A DNA stretch of 23,245 bases from Phytoplasma sp041276565 (GTDB lineage Bacteria; Bacillota_I; Bacilli_A; Acholeplasmatales; Acholeplasmataceae): contig NZ_JBGGGR010000055.1 in the NCBI RefSeq assembly GCF_041276565.1, forward strand, positions 1 to 23,245, in the 5' to 3' direction. The notes under the pieces were generated by a model, which was given only the letters and a program-made list of their open reading frames with translations, did no database searches and was not told the origin of the DNA. Position numbers and translations under genes: made by a program. This document shows positions 1 to 7,778 of the stretch, piece after piece. Every line of letters starts with the position of its first letter. Position 1 is the stretch's first letter.

Positions 1-134
1 CATATTCTAATTCATATTCTAATTCATATTCTAATTCATATTCTAATTCATATTCTAATTCATATTCTAATTCATATTCTAATTCATATTCTAATTCATA
101 TTCTAATTCATATTCTAATTCATATTCTAATTCA
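1..134. repeat. 12-bp tandem repeat array, at least 11 perfect copies
   Basis: The unit catattctaatt is repeated head to tail eleven times without a mismatch from position 1 to 132, followed by 'ca' that begins a twelfth copy. The array is cut by the window edge, so its true length is unknown. The unit is divisible by three. On the minus strand it reads as a Leu-Glu-Tyr-Glu periodic peptide with no stop, continuing the last reading segment of the remnant that begins at 442. On the plus strand it is open as Tyr-Ser-Asn-Ser. No spacers are present, so it is not CRISPR. Confidence 0.97.
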
Positions 135-380
135 GTAATGCGTACTTGTAATTGTATAAACTTGTTCTTATAAATTGTTCATTGATTGTTCATGAACTTT
201 ATCGATGTCTTTTTTTAATTTTTTTATAATCTTCTTTTTCGTTAAGTTTAGTTTCTTCTGAAGTTAAATTGTCTCCTTTTGCAAAAAAATTGTTTTATGT
301 TCAATTTCTTGATAAAGCGATTCTATTTTCTCGTTTTTTTATTATTATTAATTACAATTATTATTAATAAACTTATTGTA

Positions 381-420
381 ATTAATAATAATTAATAATA
401 ATTAATAATAATTAATAATA
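381..420. repeat. 10-bp tandem repeat, 4 copies
   Basis: The unit attaataata occurs four times in a row. It lies in the hydrophobic-segment coding part of the minus-strand remnant starting at 442. Because 10 is not a multiple of three, gain or loss of one unit changes the downstream frame. With four copies the frame closes at a TAA inside the array. Confidence 0.93.
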
Positions 421-494
421 ATTTTTTTCTGCTTTTTTTCATTTTTTATGTTTTCTTAATTTTTTTTAAAATCAACAATAAAAAAAGAAGAATT

Positions 495-724
495 ATGACA
501 AATTACCAACAAAGATTAATATTTTCCAAAGAGGACGATTATAATTTAAATTTTTTGTTTAAGTTACTGATGAAATTATTATAATTTTAATATTAATAAT
601 CTTCTTGATATTTTTTTATTGTTTGTTGTAGAGTTTCGAAAAGAAATTATTATGTATATTTTTTAATAGTTTCTATTTATTAGAAGATTTTTTTTTAAAA
701 GTTTTTTTATTAATTTTAATTTAA
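495..724 (+). pseudogene. Possible remnant of a small membrane protein
   Basis: An ATG at 495, preceded by an AAGAAG-like ribosome site, opens a 29-codon frame (MTNYQQRLIFSKEDDYNLNF...) that stops at 584. In the next frame, codons from 563 give VTDEIIIILILIIFLIFFY, a convincing membrane helix, up to TAG at 629-631. The same frame then reads SFEKKLLCIFFNSFYLLEDF until a TAA at about 722. One frameshift and one stop would separate an intact gene of about 76 codons from what is here. No family was recognised. In DNA this AT-rich, hydrophobic-looking frames arise by chance, so this is a weak call. Confidence 0.28.
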
Positions 725-765
725 TTTTAATTTAATTTTAATTTAATTTTAATTTAATTTTAATT
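711..765. repeat. 11-bp tandem repeat, 5 copies
   Basis: The unit taattttaatt is repeated five times without a mismatch, then decays into a T-run. It is the third tandem array in the first 770 bases. No coding or regulatory role can be read from it. Confidence 0.92.
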
Positions 766-1679
766 TAATTTTTTTAAATATAGAAGTTGTTTTTTTAGAT
801 AAAAGAATTTTATATTTTTATTATGATTAGAGATATTTTCTAAAATTATATTTTTTATAGAAAAAAATAATTAAATAAAACAAAAAAAGAACATTTTTCA
901 ATCTTTTTAAATTTCAAATTTTAAAATTAATCTAATAATTTTAACATTATTTTTTTTGCTTTACAAATTTCATTTTTTTTGTTTTTGTTCCAAAATAAGA
1001 CAAATAATTAATTTTTTATTTTTCAAAATTAAATTTTTTTAGTTTAAAAAATTAAAAACAGATTCAAAAATATTATTTTTATCATCGGACATAATTATAA
1101 ATCTTTTTTTAAACTCTTGAAAAAAGAAACATATATTTTTTATATACTTATATATAATTCGATATATCTAATTCAAAATGAATAAAACACAACCAAAGAA
1201 ACAAAAAATATTTCGTTTCAAAATCCTTTATAGGCATAAACAGTTAAATAAAATAATTTCATTTTCTGATATTTATTTTTTTAAAAATCTTTCATAAAAA
1301 AAGAACCAATAAATTAATTATTAAGAACAAAAAATTTTTCTTTTATAATTTCAAATATCAAAAAGACTTAAATATATTATTATAAATAATATATTTTGAT
1401 TTGAATTTTTGTGATAATACAAAACGAAAATAAAGAATATTATTGAATTAAATTCAATTATTTTTTTCTTTAATTTCGATATTGGAATATTTTATATAGT
1501 TGTTTATATATAATATTATTAGGAACATTTTAAAAATATTCTCAATTATTTTTAAAATAATAAATTATAATTATAAATTAAATAAATGATTATATTAAAA
1601 AAATGTTTTTTGAAATAATTCAAAATGTTTTTTTAAAATTAAAAATAAATAATTAGATATTGGAGCTTTTGAAAAATAG
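766..1679. other. AT-rich non-coding stretch, no intact gene
   Basis: This stretch of about 900 bases consists almost wholly of A/T runs with scattered short open frames. The best is a minus-strand frame of about 40 codons near 1030-1160 containing FQEFKKRFIIMSDDKNNIFE, with no convincing ribosome site or family resemblance. I see no tRNA-like fold, transposase motif or strong promoter, except that the last bases hold the leader of the malic enzyme gene (GGAG at 1662-1665). It could be degraded mobile-unit DNA, but that is inference. Confidence 0.6.
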
Positions 1680-2858
1680 ATGTCAATAAATATCAAAGAA
1701 GAAAGTTTAAAAATTCACGAAAAACATAAAGGAAAACTTGAAATTAAAAATAAATTACAAGTTAATAATTTGCATGATTTATCTTTAGTTTATACACCAG
1801 GAGTAGCTGAGCCTTGTCTTAAAATTCTTGAAGAACCTGAAAATGTGTATAAATACACAAGTAAAGGTAATAATGTTGCTGTTATCACTAACGGAAGTGC
1901 TGTTTTAGGATTAGGTAATATTGGTGCTTTATCTTCAATTCCTGTTATGGAAGGAAAATCTTTTTTATTTAAACAATTTGCAAATATAGATTCTTTTCCT
2001 ATTTGTATCGATTCTCAAGATCCTGATGAAATTATTAATATTATTGAAAAAACTTCTTCTATGTTTGGTGGAATTAATTTAGAAGATATTAAAGCACCAG
2101 AATGTTTTTATATTGAAAAAAAATTAAAAGAAAAATTAAATATTCCTGTGTTTCACGATGACCAACACGGAACAGCTATTGTAGTTGCAGCTGGAATTTT
2201 AAATTCTTTAAAAGTAATCAACAAAAAAATACAAGATGTTGAAATAGTTCTCGTAGGTGCTGGTGCTGCTGGAATGGCTGTAACTAAAATGTTACTATTA
2301 TTAAAACCAAAAAATATTGTTTTAGTTGACAAAGAAGGAATTTTAGCTAAAAATTGTCTTTGGTTAAATGAATATCAAAAAGAAATCATTTCACAAATAA
2401 ATTTAAATAATGAAACTGGTCTTTTAGCAGATGCAGTCAAAAACAAAGATATTTTTATCGGTGTTTCAAAAGGAAATATTTTAACACCTCAAATGGTTTT
2501 AACAATGAAAAAAGATGCTATTGTATTTGCGTTAGCAAATCCAAATCCTGAAATTACATACGATGACGCTAAAAAAGGAAATGCAAGAATAGTTGCGACA
2601 GGAAGATCAGATTTCCCAAATCAAATTAATAATCTTTTAGTTTTCCCTGGAATGTTTCGTGGAACAATAGATGCTAAAGCGACTCAAATAACAGAAGAAA
2701 TGAAATTAGCTGCTGTTTATGCTTTATCTTCAGTAATTTCAGATGATGAATTAAATGAAGATAACATTATCCCTTCTATTTTCGATAAAAGAACAACAAA
2801 AAAAGTTGCTGAAGCTGTTTTTAACAAAGCGATAGAAACTAAAATGACTAGAAAATAA
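1680..2858 (+). CDS. sfcA: NAD-dependent malic enzyme
   Basis: Catalyses oxidative decarboxylation of malate to pyruvate with reduction of NAD(P), in the cytoplasm. The 392-residue length fits the short bacterial malic enzymes. The N-terminal catalytic half has VYTPGVAEPC (37-46, with the general-acid Tyr38), VMEGKS with the candidate catalytic Lys93, and FHDDQHGTA (158-166) carrying metal-binding Asp residues. The Rossmann half starts with VGAGAAGMA (192-200), the dinucleotide-binding glycines, and continues through ALANPNPEI and NNLLVFPGMFRG. In phytoplasmas malate import plus malic enzyme is considered a main carbon and energy route because glycolytic capacity is limited. The ATG at 1680 lies 14 bases after a GGAG, a slightly long spacing. 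It stands alone, followed by a 188-base gap to groES. Whether NAD or NADP is preferred cannot be read with certainty. Confidence 0.93.
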   Translation: MSINIKEESLKIHEKHKGKLEIKNKLQVNNLHDLSLVYTPGVAEPCLKILEEPENVYKYTSKGNNVAVITNGSAVLGLGNIGALSSIPVMEGKSFLFKQFANIDSFPICIDSQDPDEIINIIEKTSSMFGGINLEDIKAPECFYIEKKLKEKLNIPVFHDDQHGTAIVVAAGILNSLKVINKKIQDVEIVLVGAGAAGMAVTKMLLLLKPKNIVLVDKEGILAKNCLWLNEYQKEIISQINLNNETGLLADAVKNKDIFIGVSKGNILTPQMVLTMKKDAIVFALANPNPEITYDDAKKGNARIVATGRSDFPNQINNLLVFPGMFRGTIDAKATQITEEMKLAAVYALSSVISDDELNEDNIIPSIFDKRTTKKVAEAVFNKAIETKMTRK

Positions 2859-3029
2859 TTTTTGCAAAAACATAAAATTATATTAATAAAACTTTTGTTT
2901 TTCTTTATATAAGAAATATTTTTTTTAAAAAAATTATTGTATAATAAATTTGTGTTTATTTTCAAGTTATATAAAAAATTTAATGAAATATATTTTTTCG
3001 AAAATATAAATTTTAATATCGAAATTTGA

Positions 3030-3049
3030 AAAAGGAGATGATTATATTG
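3030..3049 (+). promoter_or_regulatory. Ribosome site deciding a TTG start for groES
   Basis: AAAGGAG at about 3030-3036 lies 10 bases before TTG at 3047. An in-frame TTG at 3026 lies upstream of the ribosome site, and an ATG at 3038 lies only one base after it, so 3047 is the best start. It gives MIKPLKDYVVLQ, which aligns with normal GroES N-termini. Confidence 0.75.
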
Positions 3050-3307
3050 ATTAAACCATTAAAAGATTATGTTGTTTTACAACATAAAAAAGAAGAAACA
3101 AAAAGTAAATCTGGTATTTTTTTAAAATTAAATATGGATCATAAAGAACAAAATGTTGGAATTGTTATAAATTGCGGTCCTCAAGTAAAAGATATAGTTC
3201 CGAATAATGAAGTTATTTTTCAAGATCATTCAGTAACTAAAATCAAAATTGATAACGAATTATATTTAATTGTTAAAAGTGAAGATATAATTGCTTTATT
3301 ATCTTAA
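3047..3307 (+). CDS. groES: Co-chaperonin GroES (Hsp10)
   Basis: Forms the heptameric lid of the GroEL chamber in the cytoplasm. From the TTG start at 3047 the product has 86 residues, a little shorter than the usual 94-97. The N-terminus IKPLKDYVVLQ matches the family's IKPL-D-V start. The SKSGIFLK segment corresponds to the region just before the mobile loop, and GIVINCGP and EVIFQDHS match the beta-barrel strands of the family. The C-terminal YLIVKSEDIIALL matches the conserved family ending. groEL follows 45 bases downstream with its own AAAGGAG site, giving the standard groES-groEL operon. No CIRCE inverted repeat (TTAGCACTC-N9-GAGTGCTAA) is present upstream, so HrcA control is not indicated. 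A TATAAT at 2940-2945 is a possible -10 element without a recognisable -35. Confidence 0.92.
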   Translation: MIKPLKDYVVLQHKKEETKSKSGIFLKLNMDHKEQNVGIVINCGPQVKDIVPNNEVIFQDHSVTKIKIDNELYLIVKSEDIIALLS

Positions 3308-3352
3308 ATTTAATGAAATTGATAAAAATATTAGTAAAGGAGTATAATATCA

Positions 3353-4969
3353 ATGACAGTTAAAACAATTCTTTTCGGAAAAGAAGCAAGAAAAGAAATT
3401 TTAAAAGGAATAGATATTTTAGCGAATACTGTAAAACTAACTTTAGGTCCGAAAGGAAATAATGTTGCTTTAGAAAAAGAAAACGGATTACCTGCTATTA
3501 TTAACGATGGAGTTTCGATCGCGAAAGAAATCCAACTCGCTAATTCTTTTCAAAATATGGGAATTCAATTAGTACGCGAAGCAGCTACTAAAACTAATGA
3601 TAATGCAGGAGATGGAACAACAACGGCTATTCTTTTAACTCAAAGTATGATTCATAAAGGATTTAAATATGTTAATTCAGGTTCTAAATCTGTTTTAATT
3701 AAAAAAGGTATTTTGGAAGCTTCTCAAAAAGTAATAGAAAAAATATTGCAAAAATCTAAACCTATTGCTACACAAGAAGATATTGCTAATGTTGCTACGA
3801 TCTCTTCTGGTCAAAAAGAAATAGGACAAATTATAGTTTCAGCAATGGAAAAGGTTACTAAAAAAGGAGTTATCACAATAGGAGAATCCAAAAGTTTCGA
3901 AACGGAATTAGAAGTAGTTAAAGGAATGCAATATGATAAAGGTTATTTATCAAGTGTTTTTATAACTAATTTCGCTAATATGTCATCAGAATTAGACAAT
4001 GCTTTTATTTTAGTAACTGATAATAAAATTAATAATATTAATGAAATTAGTAATTTATTAGAAGAAATCAAAAATAAATCTGTTCCTTTATTAATTATTG
4101 CAAATTCATTTGATAATGATGTAATTAATATTTTAGCTTTAAATAAATTTCATGGTGCTTTAAACATTGTAATTACTGAAGCACCAAGTTTTGGAGATAA
4201 CCAAAAAGAATTACTAAAAGATATCGCAATTTTAACACAAGCTAATTTTATTGATAAAGATTTAGATATGCAATTACAAAATGTTAAATTTGAAGATTTA
4301 GGAAAAATAAAAAAAGCAATCGTTAAAAAAGATAATACAATTCTTATAGGAAACGAAAAAAATCAAAAATTGTCGGAAAGAATTGAAGAAATCGAAAATA
4401 ATATAAAAAATACAACAAGCAAATACGAATTAAAAAATTTAAAATCTCGTTTAGCTAAATTATCAGGTGGAATAGCTGTTATCAAAGTAGGGGCCGCTAC
4501 TGAAACAGAATTAAAAGAAAAAAAATTAAGAATTGAAGATGCTTTAAATGCTACTCAAGCTGCTGTGACAGAAGGTATTTTAGTAGGTGGAGGAAAAACT
4601 TTAGTAGAAATATATAAAGATTTAAAAACTACTTTAACAAATGATAATGTTGATATTCAAAAGGGAATTAGTATTGTTTTAGATAGTTTACTCGCTCCAA
4701 CTTATCAAATTGCTGAAAATGCCGGTTTTAATGGTGATTCTGTTGTTGAAGAACAATTAAAACAAAAAGAAAATTTTGGTTTTGATGCTGATTGTGGTGA
4801 ATATGTTGATTTGTTAAAAAAAGGAGTTATCGATCCTACTAAAGTAACAAAACAAGCTATTTTAAATTCAGCATCTGTAACTTCTATGTTCGTAACAACA
4901 GAAGCAGCCGTAGCTTCTTTAAAAGATAAAACAAATACATCTAAAAATTCAGATATGAATTCTTTTTAA
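3353..4969 (+). CDS. groEL: Chaperonin GroEL (Hsp60)
   Basis: ATP-driven protein-folding chamber, a double ring of seven subunits working with GroES. The 538 residues are close to the usual 540-550. The nucleotide-binding elements are seen: KLTLGPKGNNV near 28-38, NDGVSIAKEI near 51-60 with the conserved Asp, and AGDGTTTAI near 85-93. The apical domain starts near residue 190 (VVKGMQYDKGYLS), and the second equatorial part has TEGILVGGGKTL. The protein is diverged: the usual Gly-Gly-Met tail is missing and the end is SKNSDMNSF instead. The gene ends before a strong hairpin terminator at 5061-5115. The ATG follows a clear AAAGGAG. Confidence 0.96.
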   Translation: MTVKTILFGKEARKEILKGIDILANTVKLTLGPKGNNVALEKENGLPAIINDGVSIAKEIQLANSFQNMGIQLVREAATKTNDNAGDGTTTAILLTQSMIHKGFKYVNSGSKSVLIKKGILEASQKVIEKILQKSKPIATQEDIANVATISSGQKEIGQIIVSAMEKVTKKGVITIGESKSFETELEVVKGMQYDKGYLSSVFITNFANMSSELDNAFILVTDNKINNINEISNLLEEIKNKSVPLLIIANSFDNDVINILALNKFHGALNIVITEAPSFGDNQKELLKDIAILTQANFIDKDLDMQLQNVKFEDLGKIKKAIVKKDNTILIGNEKNQKLSERIEEIENNIKNTTSKYELKNLKSRLAKLSGGIAVIKVGAATETELKEKKLRIEDALNATQAAVTEGILVGGGKTLVEIYKDLKTTLTNDNVDIQKGISIVLDSLLAPTYQIAENAGFNGDSVVEEQLKQKENFGFDADCGEYVDLLKKGVIDPTKVTKQAILNSASVTSMFVTTEAAVASLKDKTNTSKNSDMNSF

Positions 4970-5060
4970 ACAAATATTCTATTTATAATAATTTTTGATT
5001 TAAAATAAAAACTTCAATTTATTATTTTTTAAAAATTACATTTTAAAAAAAGATAACTAT

Positions 5061-5115
5061 AAAAAATAAGTTAAATTGTTTATTACAAAAATAAGACAAT
5101 TTAACTTATTTTTTT
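5061..5115. terminator. Hairpin terminator after groESL
   Basis: A 19-bp perfect inverted repeat pairs 5061-5079 with 5096-5114 around a 16-base loop. The core is ATAAGTTAAATTGT, followed by a T-run. It lies 92 bases after groEL. The flanking A- and T-runs would make it work in both directions. Confidence 0.85.
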
Positions 5116-5224
5116 AATAAAATAATAAAATTTAATAGTTTAAATTATTAATCAGAATATATTTACAAAAAATATTTATATTTAAAAATAAAACAAAATC
5201 GAAAAAGGTTCTATAATTAAAATT

Positions 5225-6562
5225 ATGATAAAATCAAAAAAATATTTAAAACAAAAAAATAGAAAAAAACAAAAACCTAATATAAAAAATAATTTTAAGT
5301 TTTTATTTATTTCTTTAATATTTGTTGTGGTTAGTTTATTTTTAGGAATATTACATTTTTATTTTTTGCCGAATCATATTTTGGATATAAATAAAACTAA
5401 CGGTTCCAAACAAATATATCAATATTTTTCTTTTGCGAAGTATAATTTATTTTTAATTTTTTTTATAATTATTTCTTTTTTGATTAATAAAAAGAAATTT
5501 TTTTCTAATTCTTTATTTTTTAGTATTCTTGTGAATTTCTTAATAAATACTTTTTTATTTAATTCTTTTTTAATAAGAGATTACAATATTTATAATTCTG
5601 AAATACGTTATTTAAATTTAATTATTTATTATCTTGAATATATTATAATTCCGTTCGCATATGTTTGTTTTTTTTATTTTTTTATAAAAATTAAATTATC
5701 TTATAAAGTTTTATTTCATTCTTGGGGTTTGTTTTTATTTTATTTTTTAATACAATTTCTATTAAAAAACCCATTAAATTTACAGATTGAATCATTTTTT
5801 CGAGAACAATATATTATTCCTTCTATTCGTTCCCATTCTTATCTTAATTTTTTAAAAATTATTTTAGTCTTTTTATTTTTATCAACATCTCTTTTTTTTC
5901 TATATAAAACAAAAATGAAATCAATATTACGTATTTTTTTATTTTTTATAATTATTTTTATAACTTCTTGTTCTTTTTATAATAAAAATGATTGGTTACA
6001 TGCTAAAAAAGTTCTTCAAAGTAGAACTATGGGAAATGGTCTATTTCCTGAATCACAACAATTATCAGAATATTTTACAAAAGTTTCTTCTTTGGATGAA
6101 ACAACATTAAAAGATAATGAATATAAAATTTTAGAATTAGGATCTGGTTCCGGAAACGTGACTAAATATTTAGTAGATAAATTTGGAGAAGAAAATATTA
6201 TTACTATCGAATTAGAAAAAGAATTATGTGACAAATTAAGAGAAGATTATCCTAAAATGACTGTTATTACAGGTAATGCATCAGATTTTATCAATTTAAT
6301 AAAACCACATACGAACGATGACACAACCAAAATCAAAGGAATTGTTTCTACTTTACCACTCACAATTTTTGATAATACCACTTTTAACCAAATAAATAAA
6401 AATATAACATATACGGTTCAAAAAAATAAAATTAATTATTTACAATATCGTTTTAAAATATTCGAAACTTCAACTAGAAAAATTAAAGGTTTAAAAGAAA
6501 AAGAAAATTCTTTTTTTATTTCAGAAATGATTATGCCTGTTAGTATCTATATATACGAATAA
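5225..6562 (+). CDS. Multi-spanning membrane protein fused to a SAM-dependent methyltransferase (phospholipid N-methyltransferase-like)
   Basis: This 445-residue protein has two parts. Residues 1-23 are strongly basic. About seven hydrophobic segments follow (about 27-48, 73-88, 96-117, 136-156, 162-180, 207-227, 234-248). Residues 250-445 are a class I methyltransferase. Motif I is ILELGSGSGNVT (302-313), followed by the acidic end of the next strand (ITIELE, 326-331), a GNASDF segment (350-355) and IVSTLPLTIF (373-382). The last two, with a YLQYRF strand (405-410), resemble the phospholipid N-methyltransferase group (COG3963/PmtA-like) and more distantly KsgA-type enzymes. The substrate is unknown. 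The last hydrophobic segment begins at Met231 and ends ITSC (246-249), so 231 onward looks like a lipoprotein-type signal inside the protein. A TATAAT lies only 7 bases before the ATG and the nearest AGG is 16 bases away, so the start is uncertain. The methyltransferase call is firm; the lipid role is inference. Confidence 0.75.
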   Translation: MIKSKKYLKQKNRKKQKPNIKNNFKFLFISLIFVVVSLFLGILHFYFLPNHILDINKTNGSKQIYQYFSFAKYNLFLIFFIIISFLINKKKFFSNSLFFSILVNFLINTFLFNSFLIRDYNIYNSEIRYLNLIIYYLEYIIIPFAYVCFFYFFIKIKLSYKVLFHSWGLFLFYFLIQFLLKNPLNLQIESFFREQYIIPSIRSHSYLNFLKIILVFLFLSTSLFFLYKTKMKSILRIFLFFIIIFITSCSFYNKNDWLHAKKVLQSRTMGNGLFPESQQLSEYFTKVSSLDETTLKDNEYKILELGSGSGNVTKYLVDKFGEENIITIELEKELCDKLREDYPKMTVITGNASDFINLIKPHTNDDTTKIKGIVSTLPLTIFDNTTFNQINKNITYTVQKNKINYLQYRFKIFETSTRKIKGLKEKENSFFISEMIMPVSIYIYE

Positions 6563-6791
6563 AATAATTAATTGTAATTATTACTAATAAAAATATAAAA
6601 TATATAAATTAATTTCTATTTAAAAAAATTAGATTTTCTTTAATTTTATTTTTATAATTATTTATATATTAATAAATTTTAATTTTTTTAATTATTTTTT
6701 TTAAATTAAAAACTTTAATTCTAATAAAAATAAAGAAAAACAATAAAAAAATATTTTGTTCAAGGAAGGAATTATTAAAAATTAAAAAAAT

Positions 6792-7661
6792 ATGAATACA
6801 AAAAAAGAAAAAAAAGTAGCTTTTGTTGTTGATTCAACAATAGGATCGAATATAAATGATTATAATATCTCTGATATGTATATTGTCCATTTAACAATAT
6901 CTTTAAATGGTAAAGAAATTTCGAACAAACAAGATAATAAATTTTTTTTTGATGCCTTTCAAAAGGGAGACAAAGTGACCACAAGTCAACCTAATCCTCA
7001 ATTATTTGTTGAAGCTTTCGAAAAACAATTTAAAACTGGATACAAACACGTAGTTTGTATAACGTTATCACAAAAATTAAGTGGTACTTATAATAGCGCT
7101 TGTAAAGCTAAAGAAATCTTGAATAACGATAATATAACTGTTATTGATAGCGGAAATATTGGGCCAGGGATATTGTTCACTTTAGAAAAAATTAAAAAAT
7201 ATATCGCTGATACTAATTTAAGTTATAAAGAAATTTTGGATAAAGTTATTAAAGTACAAGATGAAGGAGTTTTTTATTTTTCATTGGAAGATTTGAAACA
7301 ATTACATATCAATAAAAGAATTAATAAATTTAAATTTTTTATTGGAAGTTTATTAAAAATAAAACCTATTTTACAATTTCACCAAGGTATTCTCACAGTA
7401 AAAAAAAATGTTAGAAGTCAAAAAAATTGTTTTCTATATCTAATTAAAAGTATTTTAGAATTCAAAAAAAGAGCTCTTCGACCGATAGATGTAAAATTAA
7501 TTTACGTTATAAACGATAACGTTGTTAGAGATTTAAAAACAGAAATCGAGAAATTAAAAGATCCGGATATTAATGTTACTATTTTCGGACCTATATCACA
7601 TATAATATCGACCCATTTAGGTTCAGAAGGATTTGGTTTTTATTTAAATACATCGTTATAA
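6792..7661 (+). CDS. DegV family fatty-acid-binding protein (FakB-like)
   Basis: DegV proteins (FakB) bind a fatty acid and present it to the kinase FakA for phosphorylation to acyl-phosphate, which feeds phospholipid synthesis. At 289 residues it has the usual length. Family marks are VVDSTIG (12-18), TTSQPNP (63-69), LSGTYNSA (96-103) and the late THLGSEGFG segment (His275), where most members have a Gly-Pro-Gly in place of the Gly-Ser-Glu seen here. The LEDLKQL stretch corresponds to the usual SLEYLKKGGR region but is diverged. The cognate kinase gene (fakA) lies in the same window at 16795-18432. The ribosome site AAGGAAGGA is 21 bases before the ATG, unusually far, but an in-frame TAA at 6783 rules out an earlier start. 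The chain length bound cannot be judged. Confidence 0.85.
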   Translation: MNTKKEKKVAFVVDSTIGSNINDYNISDMYIVHLTISLNGKEISNKQDNKFFFDAFQKGDKVTTSQPNPQLFVEAFEKQFKTGYKHVVCITLSQKLSGTYNSACKAKEILNNDNITVIDSGNIGPGILFTLEKIKKYIADTNLSYKEILDKVIKVQDEGVFYFSLEDLKQLHINKRINKFKFFIGSLLKIKPILQFHQGILTVKKNVRSQKNCFLYLIKSILEFKKRALRPIDVKLIYVINDNVVRDLKTEIEKLKDPDINVTIFGPISHIISTHLGSEGFGFYLNTSL

Positions 7662-7675
7662 TTTATATTTTTTTT

Positions 7676-7731
7676 AAAAAAACAAAAGAGAAAAAAATAT
7701 TTTAAATATTTCGTTTCTCTTTTGTTTTTTT
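7676..7731. terminator. Bidirectional terminator between degV and mscL
   Basis: An 18-bp perfect stem pairs 7676-7693 with 7714-7731. The core is ACAAAAGAGAAA, with A-run and T-run edges, around a 20-base AT loop. It sits between two converging genes and can serve both. Confidence 0.88.
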
Positions 7732-7778
7732 AAATTAATTATTTTAAATATTATTAAATTTTATTTCACGTTCTTTTT

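Larger units (their letters stand above)
1..442 (-). pseudogene. Frameshifted remnant of a membrane-anchored coiled-coil protein (left end outside window)
   Basis: Reading leftwards from an ATG at 442-440, the product starts MKKSRKKLLLIII, a basic N-terminus leading into a hydrophobic run. It hits a stop inside a 10-bp repeat array. A second frame continues the hydrophobic helix (ITISLLIIIVINNNKK). Further segments in shifted frames read EKIESLYQEIEHKTI, then GDNLTSEETKLNEKEDYKK, then DIDKVHEQSMNN, then YKNKFIQLQVRITELEYE and on into the 12-bp array. Together they resemble one basic, membrane-anchored, Glu/Lys-rich coiled-coil protein. About five breaks are needed, mostly at A or T runs or at the repeat array. 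The reconstruction is seen directly; the idea of a single ancestral gene is inference. Alternatives are a phase-variable gene or sequence errors in homopolymers, though every other long gene in the window is intact. No family was recognised. Confidence 0.55.

Noticed and set aside
1..134. CRISPR array
   Set aside because: The 12-bp units are contiguous, with no spacers and no cas genes nearby.
1..442. Chromosome end (telomere) of a linear phytoplasma chromosome
   Set aside because: Linear chromosomes are known in the apple-proliferation group, but a direct tandem repeat at a window edge is no evidence for a hairpin end.
1030..1160. Short minus-strand gene of about 40 codons
   Set aside because: No ribosome site, no upstream start that fits and no recognisable family; such frames are frequent in DNA this AT-rich.
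2717..2965. Minus-strand open frame of about 82 codons over the end of the malic enzyme gene
   Set aside because: It mostly mirrors the real gene, has no family resemblance or ribosome site, and its hydrophobic start comes from A/T runs.
3026..3046. Longer GroES starting at TTG 3026
   Set aside because: The reading would include the ribosome site itself; the TTG at 3047 has correct spacing and gives a normal N-terminus.
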